In this document: positions 40,621 through 48,631 of the stretch, piece after piece
Layout of the letters: each line of letters starts with the position of its first letter
How positions within the stretch are numbered: the first letter of the stretch is position 1
Source of the DNA: an uncultured Caulobacterales bacterium
GTDB taxonomy: Bacteria; Pseudomonadota; Alphaproteobacteria; Caulobacterales; Caulobacteraceae
Direction: 5' to 3'
Assembly: GCA_903900155.1 (NCBI GenBank)
Contig: CAIUMD010000077.1
Coordinates: forward strand, 1-64,000
Length of the DNA stretch: 64,000 nt
Notes under the pieces: model-generated
What the model saw: the letters and a program-made list of their open reading frames with translations, nothing else
What the model was told of the DNA's origin: nothing
Databases searched by the model: none
Made by a program: the position numbers and the translations under genes

Positions 40621-41823
40621 ATGTCGAATATCGCCGAAGCCGCCCCCCCCTCGCTCGCCGGTCCGGTCTCGCAGTTGGCGCGCCGGGCCTCCGCCGTGGT
40701 CGAGAACCTCCGGGACAGCGCGCGCGCGGCGCGCTCTGGCGAGCGTCGCGAGCCGCTCTTCTCGATCAGCGAGGCGGCCGAACTGGTCGGCCGCACGCCG
40801 GCGGCGATCCGCGATGCGGAAAAGGATGGCCGCCTGCCCGAGCCGCCGCGCACCGAGACCAACCGCCGGGTCGGCTACACCCTGGCTCAGGTCAACGACA
40901 TGCGCGGGGTGTTCGGCACGCGGCCTTGGCGCAAGCCCGAAGACCCCTGCGCGGTCATCGCCGTCCAGAACTTCAAGGGCGGGGTCGGCAAGTCCACCCT
41001 GTCGGTCCACCTGGCCCAATACATGGCCATCCAGGGCTACCGGGTAGCGCTAATCGACTGCGACAGTCAGGCCTCCAGCACGACCCTGTTCGGCTACGTG
41101 CCGGACCTCGACCTGACCGAAGACCAGACGCTCTATCCGTTCCTGCGCGAAGACGACATGCGCTCGCTCGACTACGCGCTGCTCGACACGCATTTCGATG
41201 GGCTAAAGCTGATCCCGGCCAACCTGCACCTGTTCCAATCCGAATATGAACTGGCCGCGCGGATGGCGCGCGGGGGCGGCCGGTTGCTCGACCGACTGGC
41301 CCAGGGCATCGCCTCGATCGCCGATCGGTTCGACGTGATCATCCTCGACCCGCCGCCGGCGCTGGGCGCGATCTCGCTGTCGGTGCTGCGGGCGGCGAAT
41401 GCCCTGGTGATCCCGGTGCCGCCGACGGTGATGGACTTCTCCTCGACCGCCGCCTTCCTCACCATGCTCGACGAGACGCTCAACACCCTGGCGTCGCGCG
41501 ACATGGCGCCCGACCTCAGTTTCGTGCGGATCGTCGCCTCCAAGGTCGACGAGAACAAGTCGATGCAGAAGGAGCTGCTCGCGCTGATGCGCCAGGTCTT
41601 CGGCCTGGCCATGATCCGGACGCCGATGAAGGACTCGGCCGAGATCGACAACGTCACGGCGCGCCTGATGACCGTCTACGAAATGAACAGCCCGATGACG
41701 AGCAAGTCGGTGCGCAACCGGTGCCTGACCTATCTCAACGGGGTCAACGAGGAGATCCTCCTGGACGTGCGACAGACGTGGCCCAGCCACGTCGAGCGAC
41801 TCCGCAAGGAGGGCCACGCATGA
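40621..41823 (+). CDS. parA: Plasmid partition ATPase ParA (type Ia)
   Basis: The product has 400 residues. The N-terminal helix-turn-helix segment (SISEAAELVGRTPAAIRDAE) marks the long type Ia form that also binds its operator. The deviant Walker A is AVQNFKGGVGKSTLSVHLAQ, followed by ALIDCDSQASSTTLFGY and FDVIILDPPPALGAISLSVL. It moves plasmid copies apart along the nucleoid together with ParB. The stop lies 14 bases before the palindrome that precedes parB. Confidence 0.95.
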   Translation: MSNIAEAAPPSLAGPVSQLARRASAVVENLRDSARAARSGERREPLFSISEAAELVGRTPAAIRDAEKDGRLPEPPRTETNRRVGYTLAQVNDMRGVFGTRPWRKPEDPCAVIAVQNFKGGVGKSTLSVHLAQYMAIQGYRVALIDCDSQASSTTLFGYVPDLDLTEDQTLYPFLREDDMRSLDYALLDTHFDGLKLIPANLHLFQSEYELAARMARGGGRLLDRLAQGIASIADRFDVIILDPPPALGAISLSVLRAANALVIPVPPTVMDFSSTAAFLTMLDETLNTLASRDMAPDLSFVRIVASKVDENKSMQKELLALMRQVFGLAMIRTPMKDSAEIDNVTARLMTVYEMNSPMTSKSVRNRCLTYLNGVNEEILLDVRQTWPSHVERLRKEGHA

Positions 41824-41837
41824 CCCGTGAAATCGGA

Positions 41838-41855
41838 AATTGCACCGGTGCAATT
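41838..41855. repeat. Centromere/operator palindrome, copy 4, between parA and parB
   Basis: Perfect 18-bp core AATTGCACCGGTGCAATT placed 20 bases before the parB start. Confidence 0.72.
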
Positions 41856-41875
41856 CGAGCCAAAAGGGCGCGCTC

Positions 41876-42901
41876 ATGAGCTCCAAGAACCGTTCCTTCG
41901 CCGCCGGATTGATGGGCTCGCTCGACGACGCCGCGCCCCAGCCGGAGGCGCCGACCCGCATGCCGATCGGCGTCCTCGCCAGCCGCGAGAACCGCATGGC
42001 CGAGCTGGCTTCCGGCGCGGTCGTGGGGCGTGCGATCGAGCAGGTCGATCCGGCTCGCTGCCGGCTCTGGAGCGAGCACAATCGCGACTACGCCGCGCTG
42101 GACGAGACGCGCTGCGCGGATTTGATCGAAAGCTTCAAGGCTCAGGGCCGTCAGGAGGTCCCGGCGATCGTCCGCCGGGTGCGCGGCGCGGCCGACATCG
42201 ACTTTGAAGTGATCTGTGGCGCGCGCCGGCATTGGACGGTGACTTGGCTGCGCGCGCACAACTACACCGATTTCCGCTTTCTGGTGGAGGTCCGCGACCT
42301 CACCGACGAGGAGGCGTTTCGGATCTCCGATTTGGAGAACCGGGCTCGCGAAGACCTGAGCGACATCGAGCGGGCGCGGGACTACCTGAAGGCCCTCGGG
42401 CGTCATTATGGCGGGCGCCAGAAGGACATGGCCGAGCGGCTGAAGGTGTCGGAAGCCTGGCTTAGCCGTTATCTCGACCTGGCCCGGTTGCCCGGCGACG
42501 TCGTGGCGGCGTTCGAAGATCCGCACGAGTTGAAGATCAAGCACGTGACCCAACTGAAGCCGCTGCTGAAGCCGGACGACCGCGAGCGGCGGGTGCTGGC
42601 CGAGGCAACCGCCATCGCCAAGACGAAAGGGGAGGGGGCTCCCCTCAAGCCGCAGGACGTCATTCGGCGCCTCGTGGCGGCGGCCAACGCCCCCAAGAAG
42701 TCAGGATCGGCCCAGAGGTCGGGCAAGGCGTCGGCCGAGGTCATCTCGTCGCCGACCGGACAGCCGCTGCTTCGCGTCGAGCCCAAGGGCAAGAAGGAGG
42801 TCCACGTCACCCTTCTGCTGCAGGCGGGCGGAAGCCGGGCGGACGCCGAACGCGCCTTGACGGAGCTTCTTGGGCGGTTCTGGCTGCAACCGTCCGGCTG
42901 A
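41876..42901 (+). CDS. parB: Plasmid partition protein ParB
   Basis: The 341-residue product has the ParB nuclease-like/CTPase domain. EVPAIVRRVRGAADIDFEVI and CGARRHWTVTWLRAHNYTDF (GxRR box) are followed by DLENRAREDLSDIERARDYL and the helix-turn-helix QKDMAERLKVSEAWLSRYLD. It should bind the AATTGCACCGGTGCAATT palindromes and spread. ATG 41876 follows AAAAGGG; no other start is needed. Confidence 0.95.
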   Translation: MSSKNRSFAAGLMGSLDDAAPQPEAPTRMPIGVLASRENRMAELASGAVVGRAIEQVDPARCRLWSEHNRDYAALDETRCADLIESFKAQGRQEVPAIVRRVRGAADIDFEVICGARRHWTVTWLRAHNYTDFRFLVEVRDLTDEEAFRISDLENRAREDLSDIERARDYLKALGRHYGGRQKDMAERLKVSEAWLSRYLDLARLPGDVVAAFEDPHELKIKHVTQLKPLLKPDDRERRVLAEATAIAKTKGEGAPLKPQDVIRRLVAAANAPKKSGSAQRSGKASAEVISSPTGQPLLRVEPKGKKEVHVTLLLQAGGSRADAERALTELLGRFWLQPSG

Positions 42902-42923
42902 GCCCGCTTAGTTCCCCCTGACG

Positions 42924-42956
42924 GAAGAAAGTTACAGGTTATATATATCTTTCTTC
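42924..42956. promoter_or_regulatory. Operator-like inverted repeat before abiEi
   Basis: GAAGAAAG (42924-42931) and CTTTCTTC (42949-42956) are exact inverse arms around an AT-rich centre with TTATATATAT, a likely -10. AbiEi antitoxins repress their own promoter by binding inverted repeats, and this one lies 24 bases before the gene. Confidence 0.6.
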
Positions 42957-42980
42957 ACGTTTGGCGAACTAGAAGCCTCC

Positions 42981-43775
42981 ATGCCACGGCAGCGCTCAGC
43001 TCCGTTCTTCAGCGCCGCTCCGGTCTTTGACCGCGCCGACTATGCGCGCGCGATCGGCCGGACGGCGAGCGACAAGGTGGTGAGCAGTATGCTGGCCCAA
43101 CACCTGAAGGCCGGCAACATCAGCCGCATCGCGCGCGGCGTGTTCGCCTCCGTACCCAAGCACGCCAACGCCGAGACCTGGTCGGTCGATCGCTTCCTCG
43201 CGGCCTCCCGGCTGCGCCCGGGCGGCGTCATCGCCTACCACTCCGCGCTCGAACTCCAGGGCTATGCCTATTCCGAAAGCTTCGACCTGCAGGTCGTGGC
43301 GCCGGGTCAGCCCGGGGTGCTGGCGGCCGAAGGGTTCACCTGCCGGTTCATCAAGGCGCCCGCGCCGTTCGGCGACGCCGACCTGACCACGGTCGACCGT
43401 CTCGGCCAGGCGGTCCCGGTGACGACTCTCGAATGCACCGTCGCGGATCTGTTCGACCGGCCTGATCTCGCCGGCGGAACCGACGAACTGATCAGCTCGC
43501 TCGACCTGATCGGCCGGCTCGACCCCGATCGGCTCATCAACCGCCTCGCGGCCTTGCGTAACGCCACAGCGGCCGGCGCGGCAGGCTGGTGGCTGGAGAG
43601 CCGCCGCGATCAGCTCGGTGTGTCTGCTGACGCCTTGGGGCGCCTGCAGGCCCTGGCGCCTAAACAGAACCGCTACGCCTTGGGCGCCCGCGCGGGCGCC
43701 GGCCGTCTGGCGCCAGGGTGGCGAGTGATCCTGCCCGCGGCGGTCCTCAAGCCCGGCTTTGAAGGCTTGGCGTAA
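42981..43775 (+). CDS. AbiEi-type antitoxin/regulator without adjacent toxin
   Basis: The 264-residue product has an N-terminal winged-helix part (KVVSSMLAQHLKAGNISRIA, RGVFASVP) and the AbiEi body (VIAYHSALELQGYAYSESFD, TTLECTVADLFDRPDLAGGT). In AbiE systems it is followed by the AbiEii nucleotidyltransferase. Here hipBA follows instead, and the only AbiEii sequence in the window is the fragment at 20971. It may act as a lone regulator or be left over from a broken pair. Confidence 0.8.
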   Translation: MPRQRSAPFFSAAPVFDRADYARAIGRTASDKVVSSMLAQHLKAGNISRIARGVFASVPKHANAETWSVDRFLAASRLRPGGVIAYHSALELQGYAYSESFDLQVVAPGQPGVLAAEGFTCRFIKAPAPFGDADLTTVDRLGQAVPVTTLECTVADLFDRPDLAGGTDELISSLDLIGRLDPDRLINRLAALRNATAAGAAGWWLESRRDQLGVSADALGRLQALAPKQNRYALGARAGAGRLAPGWRVILPAAVLKPGFEGLA

Positions 43776-43895
43776 CGCCCCTCCGCGCAAACCCAGCAGC
43801 GCCTGGCCACTCGCCAAACAGCGCGGTGCGTGGGATAGACGTTTTGGCCTTTAAGGTCGTATATATGCGCCGGTGTTGATCTTTCTGGCCATTCC

Positions 43896-44240
43896 ATGAG
43901 ACCTATGATGCAGTCGTCAGCCTTGGAATCCCTCCCGCCGCCAGTGCGGCGGTCGCTCACCAAGCTCGGGAGCGACATCGCCACCGCGCGGCGCAAGCGC
44001 AATCTGACCGCGGTGATGATGGCGGAGCGCGTCGGCGCGGCCAAGACCACCTACCTGAAGGTGGAGAAGGGCGATCCGTCGGTTTCGATGGGGATCTACG
44101 CCATGGCGCTGTACGTCCTGGGCTTCGGCGAGGCGGTCGGCGATATCGTCGATCCTCGGCGCGACGACGTCGGCCTGCTGCTCGACGTGGACCGCTTGCC
44201 CAAGCGCGTGCGCCCGAAGAAGGCGCCGAAGCCCCTATGA
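43896..44240 (+). CDS. hipB: HipB-like XRE antitoxin
   Basis: The 114-residue product has an XRE domain (GSDIATARRKRNLTAVMMAE, RVGAAKTTYLKVEKGDPSVS) and a tail for HipA binding. The stop overlaps the hipA start by four bases. Two other in-frame ATGs (43905 and 43908) could also be used. It would block HipA and repress the operon. Confidence 0.87.
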   Translation: MRPMMQSSALESLPPPVRRSLTKLGSDIATARRKRNLTAVMMAERVGAAKTTYLKVEKGDPSVSMGIYAMALYVLGFGEAVGDIVDPRRDDVGLLLDVDRLPKRVRPKKAPKPL

Positions 44241-45520
44241 AGCGGACCATCGCCATCGCCCTGGGCGACAACGGACGTAGTCTCGGAACGCTGCGCTACG
44301 ACGCCCAGGGGGCGCGGGAGAACGCCGCCTTCGAATATGACGCCGAGTGGCTGGCCGCCGAGGACCGCTTTGCGATCGAGCCCGGCCTGTCGCTGGTCGC
44401 CGGCCCGCAATTTCATCGCAAGGGTCGCCATGGATCGGTCTTCCACGGGGCGATCGCCGACACCGAACCGGACGGCTGGGCGCGGCGCGTGATCCTGCGC
44501 GACCACGCCAAGCGGCGGCAGGAGGCGCGGCGGGCAGGGGAGGGCGGCGAAGCGGCCGCGCTGAACGGGCTCGACTTCCTGCTCGCGGTCGATGACGCCA
44601 GCCGGGTGGGGGCGCTGCGCTTTCGCGACGAAAACGGCGTGTTCCAGCGCGCCAGTGAGGACGGCCGGCGCACCGCGCCGCCGCTGATCGAACTGGGCCC
44701 GCTCCTGTCGGCCTCGCGCGCCGTGGAGACCAACAGCGAGACAGCCGCCGACCTCCGCTTCCTCCGAGGCCGCGGCACGTCCCTGGGCGGTCTGCGGCCC
44801 AAATGCACCGTCATCGACGCCGAGGGCCGGCTGTCGATCGGAAAGTTCCCGAGCGTGGCCGACGATCGGCCCGTCACCAAGGGCGAGATCCTGGCGCTGC
44901 GGCTGGCCGCCGCCGCCGGTATCGACGCCGCGCATGGCAGCCTGGTCGAGAGCGACGGCGCCTGGGTCGCGCTGATCCGCCGCTTCGACCGCCCCGACGG
45001 CGGTGGACGGCTGATGTATGTCTCCGCCGCGACCATGTTGGGTGTCGAGGCTGAGGCCGGCGAGCACGCCTACACCGAGATCGTCGATGCACTGAGGGCC
45101 AATGGCGCAGCGCCGCAAGCCGATACCGAAGAGCTTTGGCGGCGGATCGCCTTCTCGATCCTCGTCACCAACGTCGACGACCACCTGCGCAACCATGGCT
45201 TCCTGCACGTCGACCGGGGCCAATGGCGGCTCGCCCCGGCGTTCGACGTCAATCCGTTCCCCGAGCGGGCGCGGGAGCTCAAGACCTGGGTCTCGGAGGA
45301 GGCCGGGCCCGAGGCGACGATCGAAGCCCTGATGTCGGTTCTGCCGTATTTCCGGATCCCGGCGGTCCGGGCGCGCGAGATCCTCGGAGAGGTCGAGCGC
45401 GCCGTGTCGCAATGGCGCGCCGTGGGCCGAGGCCTTGGCATGAACACGGCCGAGCTGGAACAATTCGCCGAGGCGTTCGAGCACGACCAGCGTGCGGCGG
45501 CGCGCAGCGCGAGCCGATGA
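44237..45520 (+). CDS. hipA: HipA-like Ser/Thr kinase toxin
   Basis: The 427-residue product has the HipA layout: FHGAIADTEPDGWARRVILR (N-subdomain), GGLRPKCTVIDAEGRLSIGK (ATP-binding glycines and Lys), and the catalytic loop SILVTNVDDHLRNHGFLHVD with RLAPAFDVNPFP (metal Asp). HipA-type kinases stop growth by phosphorylating translation factors such as aminoacyl-tRNA synthetases. It forms a plasmid-stabilising pair with hipB. Confidence 0.9.
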   Translation: MKRTIAIALGDNGRSLGTLRYDAQGARENAAFEYDAEWLAAEDRFAIEPGLSLVAGPQFHRKGRHGSVFHGAIADTEPDGWARRVILRDHAKRRQEARRAGEGGEAAALNGLDFLLAVDDASRVGALRFRDENGVFQRASEDGRRTAPPLIELGPLLSASRAVETNSETAADLRFLRGRGTSLGGLRPKCTVIDAEGRLSIGKFPSVADDRPVTKGEILALRLAAAAGIDAAHGSLVESDGAWVALIRRFDRPDGGGRLMYVSAATMLGVEAEAGEHAYTEIVDALRANGAAPQADTEELWRRIAFSILVTNVDDHLRNHGFLHVDRGQWRLAPAFDVNPFPERARELKTWVSEEAGPEATIEALMSVLPYFRIPAVRAREILGEVERAVSQWRAVGRGLGMNTAELEQFAEAFEHDQRAAARSASR

Positions 45521-45622
45521 CGACCAGCGGTCGTCGGGGCAAATTCATGGGCACCGCGACCCGAAGCCCTAGACGATCGTTCGAGATCTGTTCCGCATGC
45601 CAATCGGGGCGGCGCCCCTGGC

Positions 45623-45841
45623 TTAGTGCCGAGTGGCTTGCCCCTTGTGCAGCAGGTCATGGAAGTGAGCGATGGCGGCCGCCTCCAGCTCGAAAGCCGT
45701 GGCCGTGCGTTCTTCGTGGCGGTCGAGTTCCTCGGCGATCGCCAGGACGTCCCAGCACTCGGCGACCACATACCAGCTGCCTGTGTCATAGAAGTCGTGG
45801 GCATGTTGGAAAACCGCTTGCGCCATCGCCATCGTCGTCAT
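45623..45841 (-). CDS. Small acidic plasmid protein, 72 aa
   Basis: The product begins MTTMAMAQAVFQHAHDFYDT and is alpha-helical and acidic (WDVLAIAEELDRHEERTATA). No family recognised. ATG 45841 follows GGGAGACG. Its leader is homologous to the ssb leader, which argues that it is a genuine, similarly regulated plasmid gene. The 100 bp between it and hipA contain nothing visible. Confidence 0.6.
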   Translation of the reverse strand: MTTMAMAQAVFQHAHDFYDTGSWYVVAECWDVLAIAEELDRHEERTATAFELEAAAIAHFHDLLHKGQATRH

Positions 45842-46050
45842 TGTCGTCTCCCGCTTTGCTGCCGGATCTGCGGGCTCGTTCCCGCGATCTCGCGCCCGGC
45901 AAGGGCGGGGAAAGGGCAGGGGCCAAGGTCGGCGCCGATGGAAACCGGCCTGCAGCGCAGCGAAAGCCGTGAGGGTCCGTCGGCGCCGCCTCGCCACCGG
46001 CGAGGTCGCCTTGGCTCATGACCGGCCCGCCCTAGGGTCGCGAACTGGAT
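45842..46050 (-). promoter_or_regulatory. Conserved hairpin leader of the 72-aa gene
   Basis: This is the second copy of the ssb-type leader. The outer stem here is GGCGCCGA/TCGGCGCC (45987-45980 with 45938-45931), different in sequence from the ssb outer stem but again complementary. The loop keeps CTTTCGCTGCGCTGCAGG (around 45954-45966). Upstream it has the CCTCGCC...GGCGAGG hairpin and CCTAGGGC. Confidence 0.6.
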
Positions 46051-46482
46051 CGCGGACGAGCTCCGTTCCGGCAGCTTCCATCTGGGGGACGCTTCGACGC
46101 ATGCGACCGCTCGCGGTCACCACATCCTTCGACGTCCACACGCAATGCCGGAAGGAACGGGCATCCGCTCGGACGTCCGCCGAGATCCAGGCCGCCAGCT
46201 CACCGACGTGCGCTGGAACAGAACCGCGATCTCAGGCTCTGAAGGCCAAGCTGGAAAGCCCCATGACCCTGGCGAGCACCGCAGCTTCAGCCGCATGCGA
46301 CGAGGGCGGGAATCTGTCTGGCGTTGATCGCCGTCACGGCCGTCTTGACGACGGCGGGCTGACCGCCGCCGACGCCCATGAGGCTCCTACGTCGAACCCA
46401 AGGCGGCCGCGCTCTCCGCGCCGACCGGCTCTGCAGGCTTGGCCTCCGACATCGCCGCGCCGGCGAAAAGCTGACGCAGAAA
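46051..46482. other. Largely gene-free region; possible 30-aa peptide
   Basis: No convincing gene. On the minus strand an ATG at 46379 after GGAG encodes a 30-residue peptide (GQPAVVKTAVTAINARQIPA) ending at 46287, and a 21-codon frame MSEAKPAEPVGAE lies just before it. Both may be chance frames. Confidence 0.3.
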
Positions 46483-46508
46483 GGCGTGGCGGCCGAAGCC
46501 GCCACGCC
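46483..46508 (-). terminator. Terminator of the DUF2493 gene
   Basis: On the minus strand an 11-bp perfect stem GGCGTGGCGGC/GCCGCCACGCC closes on a TTCG tetraloop and is followed by TTTCT. It begins 8 bases after the stop codon of the gene at 46516. Confidence 0.8.
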
Positions 46509-46515
46509 ACTCGGA

Positions 46516-47448
46516 TCAGCCCCGCGTCTTGACCGGCTGGTGACGGATGCCGCGTTCCGCCGCCTTCTGACCGAGGTTGAGCGCCGGACCGAACGGCTGC
46601 AACGCCGTTCCACGCTCTGGGTTCAGGGTGTTGACGAGGGTCAGCACGCACACCGGCTCCAGCGCGATCAGTTCGTCATTGGCCCGGAACGGAGCTGCGC
46701 GTCCGTTCTTGTCGAAATCGGCCTTGGCCAGAACGAGCGTCACCGACTTCTGCTTGGCCCACTTGATGGCGATCTTCTCGCCACCCTTGGCGCCCGTGGT
46801 GGCCAGCGCCATGTCCGGCCACTGCGACAGCGCCCAGTTCAGGGCGTCGAAGATGCGGTTTGCGTCATCGGCCGTATCCGCCTGCGGCGCCGCCCGGAAG
46901 GCGACGACCGTGGCGCCCGGACTGACGGCGGCGTGCTTGCGGGCCTTGCTGGCCCGGATCGCGTCACGCGCCTCAATCTGAGCTGCGGTCGTGCGGGAGG
47001 CGCGCACGGTGCCTTTCCAGGGACTCCAGACTTCGCCAGTGGCCGTGGTGTAGCTGGCTGCGGCGGCGTCTCGGACGATCTCCATCGCCAAGGTGGCCAC
47101 ATCGGCGGCGCGGGCCTTGCGGGTGGCGTCCTGGATCTCGACGTCGAGGATCTCCGAACCGTCGAAGTCGCGGATCAGGCCGTTCAGCGTGTCCCGGGCC
47201 TTGTCCGCATCGCGCTCGATGCGCTGCGCGGCCGAATGGAAGGCGCCGATCAGGGTCTCGGTGATGATTGCCTGGACGTCCTCGAGGGCGGTGTCGCAGA
47301 TCACATCGAGGAGCTCGTTCATCAGCCCCTGGCCGAGTTGGTGGAGGGCGTCCTCGGGCGGGTGGGGCCGCGGATCCTCGAGAAGGAGCGCCTGGGCTTC
47401 GAAGGGTGTCAGATGGTCGGAAGTCGGGGGAAGGGCGTGAAGCTGCAT
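46516..47448 (-). CDS. DUF2493 (YspA-like SLOG) protein
   Basis: The 310-residue product has a helical N-terminal half (MEIVRDAAAASYTTATGEVW). The C-terminal domain includes ANRIFDALNWALSQWPDMAL, TGAKGGEKIAIKWAKQKSVT and RAAPFRANDELIALEPVCVL, and ends LGQKAAERGIRHQPVK. This matches DUF2493, a SLOG fold thought to bind nucleotides or nucleotide-derived ligands, here with the usual HGGA replaced by TTGAKGG. It is common on alphaproteobacterial plasmids; its role is unknown. The leader carries a strong hairpin. Confidence 0.75.
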   Translation of the reverse strand: MQLHALPPTSDHLTPFEAQALLLEDPRPHPPEDALHQLGQGLMNELLDVICDTALEDVQAIITETLIGAFHSAAQRIERDADKARDTLNGLIRDFDGSEILDVEIQDATRKARAADVATLAMEIVRDAAAASYTTATGEVWSPWKGTVRASRTTAAQIEARDAIRASKARKHAAVSPGATVVAFRAAPQADTADDANRIFDALNWALSQWPDMALATTGAKGGEKIAIKWAKQKSVTLVLAKADFDKNGRAAPFRANDELIALEPVCVLTLVNTLNPERGTALQPFGPALNLGQKAAERGIRHQPVKTRG

Positions 47449-47523
47449 GGGGTGAAGTCCCTGTCTGGAGTGGATGTCGGAGCCCGTCGGCTCGTGACCG
47501 CCCCCGCGCCGACGGCTCGGCGG

Positions 47524-47562
47524 CCCCCACAAGGGCTTTGAGCGCAGCGTCCCTTGTGGGGG
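47524..47562 (-). promoter_or_regulatory. Hairpin in the DUF2493 leader with CGCTGCGCT loop
   Basis: On the minus strand a perfect 12-bp stem (CCCCCACAAGGG with CCCTTGTGGGGG) closes on the 15-base loop ACGCTGCGCTCAAAG. The loop contains the same CGCTGCGCT word as the ssb and 72-aa leaders, though the stem sequence is unrelated. A second dyad, GAGCCGTCGGC against GCCGACGGGCTC, lies nearer the start codon. The rest of 47449-47739 has no gene. Confidence 0.6.
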
Positions 47563-47739
47563 CGACGGACGGTGGCGAGGTCACTGGAGCCAAAGGGATC
47601 TGATGTCCGCCCGAAGGGCTGCGCCGCGCACGCTTGCGGCCGGACCCGTCCGGCCTGGTCGGCCCTGCCGCCGCCTAGACGCTCTCGCGGCCTCCCGACG
47701 CGACCGCGCCGGTTCGCCAGCTCGCGATCCAACGCGCGG

Positions 47740-48513
47740 TCAGAACAGGGAGGGCTGTGCTCCGCCGGCCATGGGCCGGCTGCGGCCGGCGATCCGCTCG
47801 GCGAACAGATAGGCCTCCATCCAGTCGTTCTGGTCGCGCCCGCTCCGGCGGGCGGCGTAGGACCAGGCCATGGAATCCGCGGAATAGAGCATGGAGCGGA
47901 CGGCCGGGCTTTGCAGGGCGGTGAGCTTCACCCCAAAGCCGTGCAACCGCAGATCCGGCCGGGTCCGCAGGATCGTCTCCAGGATGACGCCGATGGCCCG
48001 GGGATTGCCTTGCCGCTTGCAGACGGAGCCGACCCCGACCCAGGCGCCCTTGTCCAGACGGTCGCCATAGGCGTCGAGGTGGCGGCGATAGTCCGCCGCA
48101 TGCCATCCTTGCAGGACCGCCATCAGCGGGGTGCGTCCCGTCCCCGCCGCGGCGATGGCGTCGAAGCGGTCGAGGGTCAGTTGCTGATGCTCGCGCACCG
48201 ACAGACTGGTCGCGGCGATCACATCGGGCTCACACATCCAGTCCTGGGAGACGGCGACTTCCAGGCCCGAGCCGTGCCAATCGCCAAACTGGCGCACCAG
48301 GGCGGCGTAGTCCTGCGGCGACTGGTCGAACCGGCCTCGCAGGGCGATCTGGGTGAAGGCTCCGGAATCGAGCATCCAGCCTTCACTCTGGCCGACGAAG
48401 GCGACGTTTCCTGTCCGGCCTGCCAGGACGTTGGCGGAAATGCAGACGGGATGACCGCGCAGGCTGAGCGGCCATCCCATGCGCGGGCGATGCACGCCGA
48501 CGAAGAAGCGCAT
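47740..48513 (-). CDS. DpdA-like (deazaguanine DNA modification) family protein
   Basis: The 257-residue product resembles tRNA-guanine-transglycosylase-type barrels of the DpdA family: EGWMLDSGAFTQIALRGRFD, GLEVAVSQDWMCEPDVIAAT, LMAVLQGWHAADYRRHLDAY, WVGVGSVCKRQGNPRA and DLRLHGFGVKLTALQSPAVR. DpdA exchanges guanine in DNA for a 7-deazaguanine, protecting or marking DNA. The other Dpd genes are not present. It may modify plasmid DNA using host preQ0, or be a related barrel of other function. It starts four bases after the 37-aa gene. Confidence 0.7.
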   Translation of the reverse strand: MRFFVGVHRPRMGWPLSLRGHPVCISANVLAGRTGNVAFVGQSEGWMLDSGAFTQIALRGRFDQSPQDYAALVRQFGDWHGSGLEVAVSQDWMCEPDVIAATSLSVREHQQLTLDRFDAIAAAGTGRTPLMAVLQGWHAADYRRHLDAYGDRLDKGAWVGVGSVCKRQGNPRAIGVILETILRTRPDLRLHGFGVKLTALQSPAVRSMLYSADSMAWSYAARRSGRDQNDWMEAYLFAERIAGRSRPMAGGAQPSLF

Positions 48514-48517
48514 CGCC

Positions 48518-48631
48518 TTAGACCGACGCCGACGCGGCTTCGGCGATCACCAGCGGTCCGGGCCGGAAGCGGTCGAACCGCTCGAGATAGGCCCGCAGCT
48601 CCCTGATCCGATCGGAGGGGCTGGGGGTCAT
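48518..48631 (-). CDS. 37-aa linker gene of the operon
   Basis: A short frame (RIRELRAYLERFDRFRPGPL inside) starts at 48631, overlapping the preceding stop by four bases (ATGA), and ends just before the DpdA-like start. GGGGGATGGAAC upstream gives a ribosome site. Tight coupling on both sides supports translation. No family. Confidence 0.55.
   Translation of the reverse strand: MTPSPSDRIRELRAYLERFDRFRPGPLVIAEAASASV

Noticed and set aside
40003..41855. The four palindromes as a CRISPR or phage att array
   Set aside because: Copies are unevenly spaced (137, 256 and over 1400 bp) and sit around parAB, which fits centromere or operator sites.
45969..46532. 187-codon plus-strand frame in the gap before the DUF2493 gene
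   Set aside because: Arg/Ser/Pro-rich shadow across the leader element and terminator; no start signal or domain.
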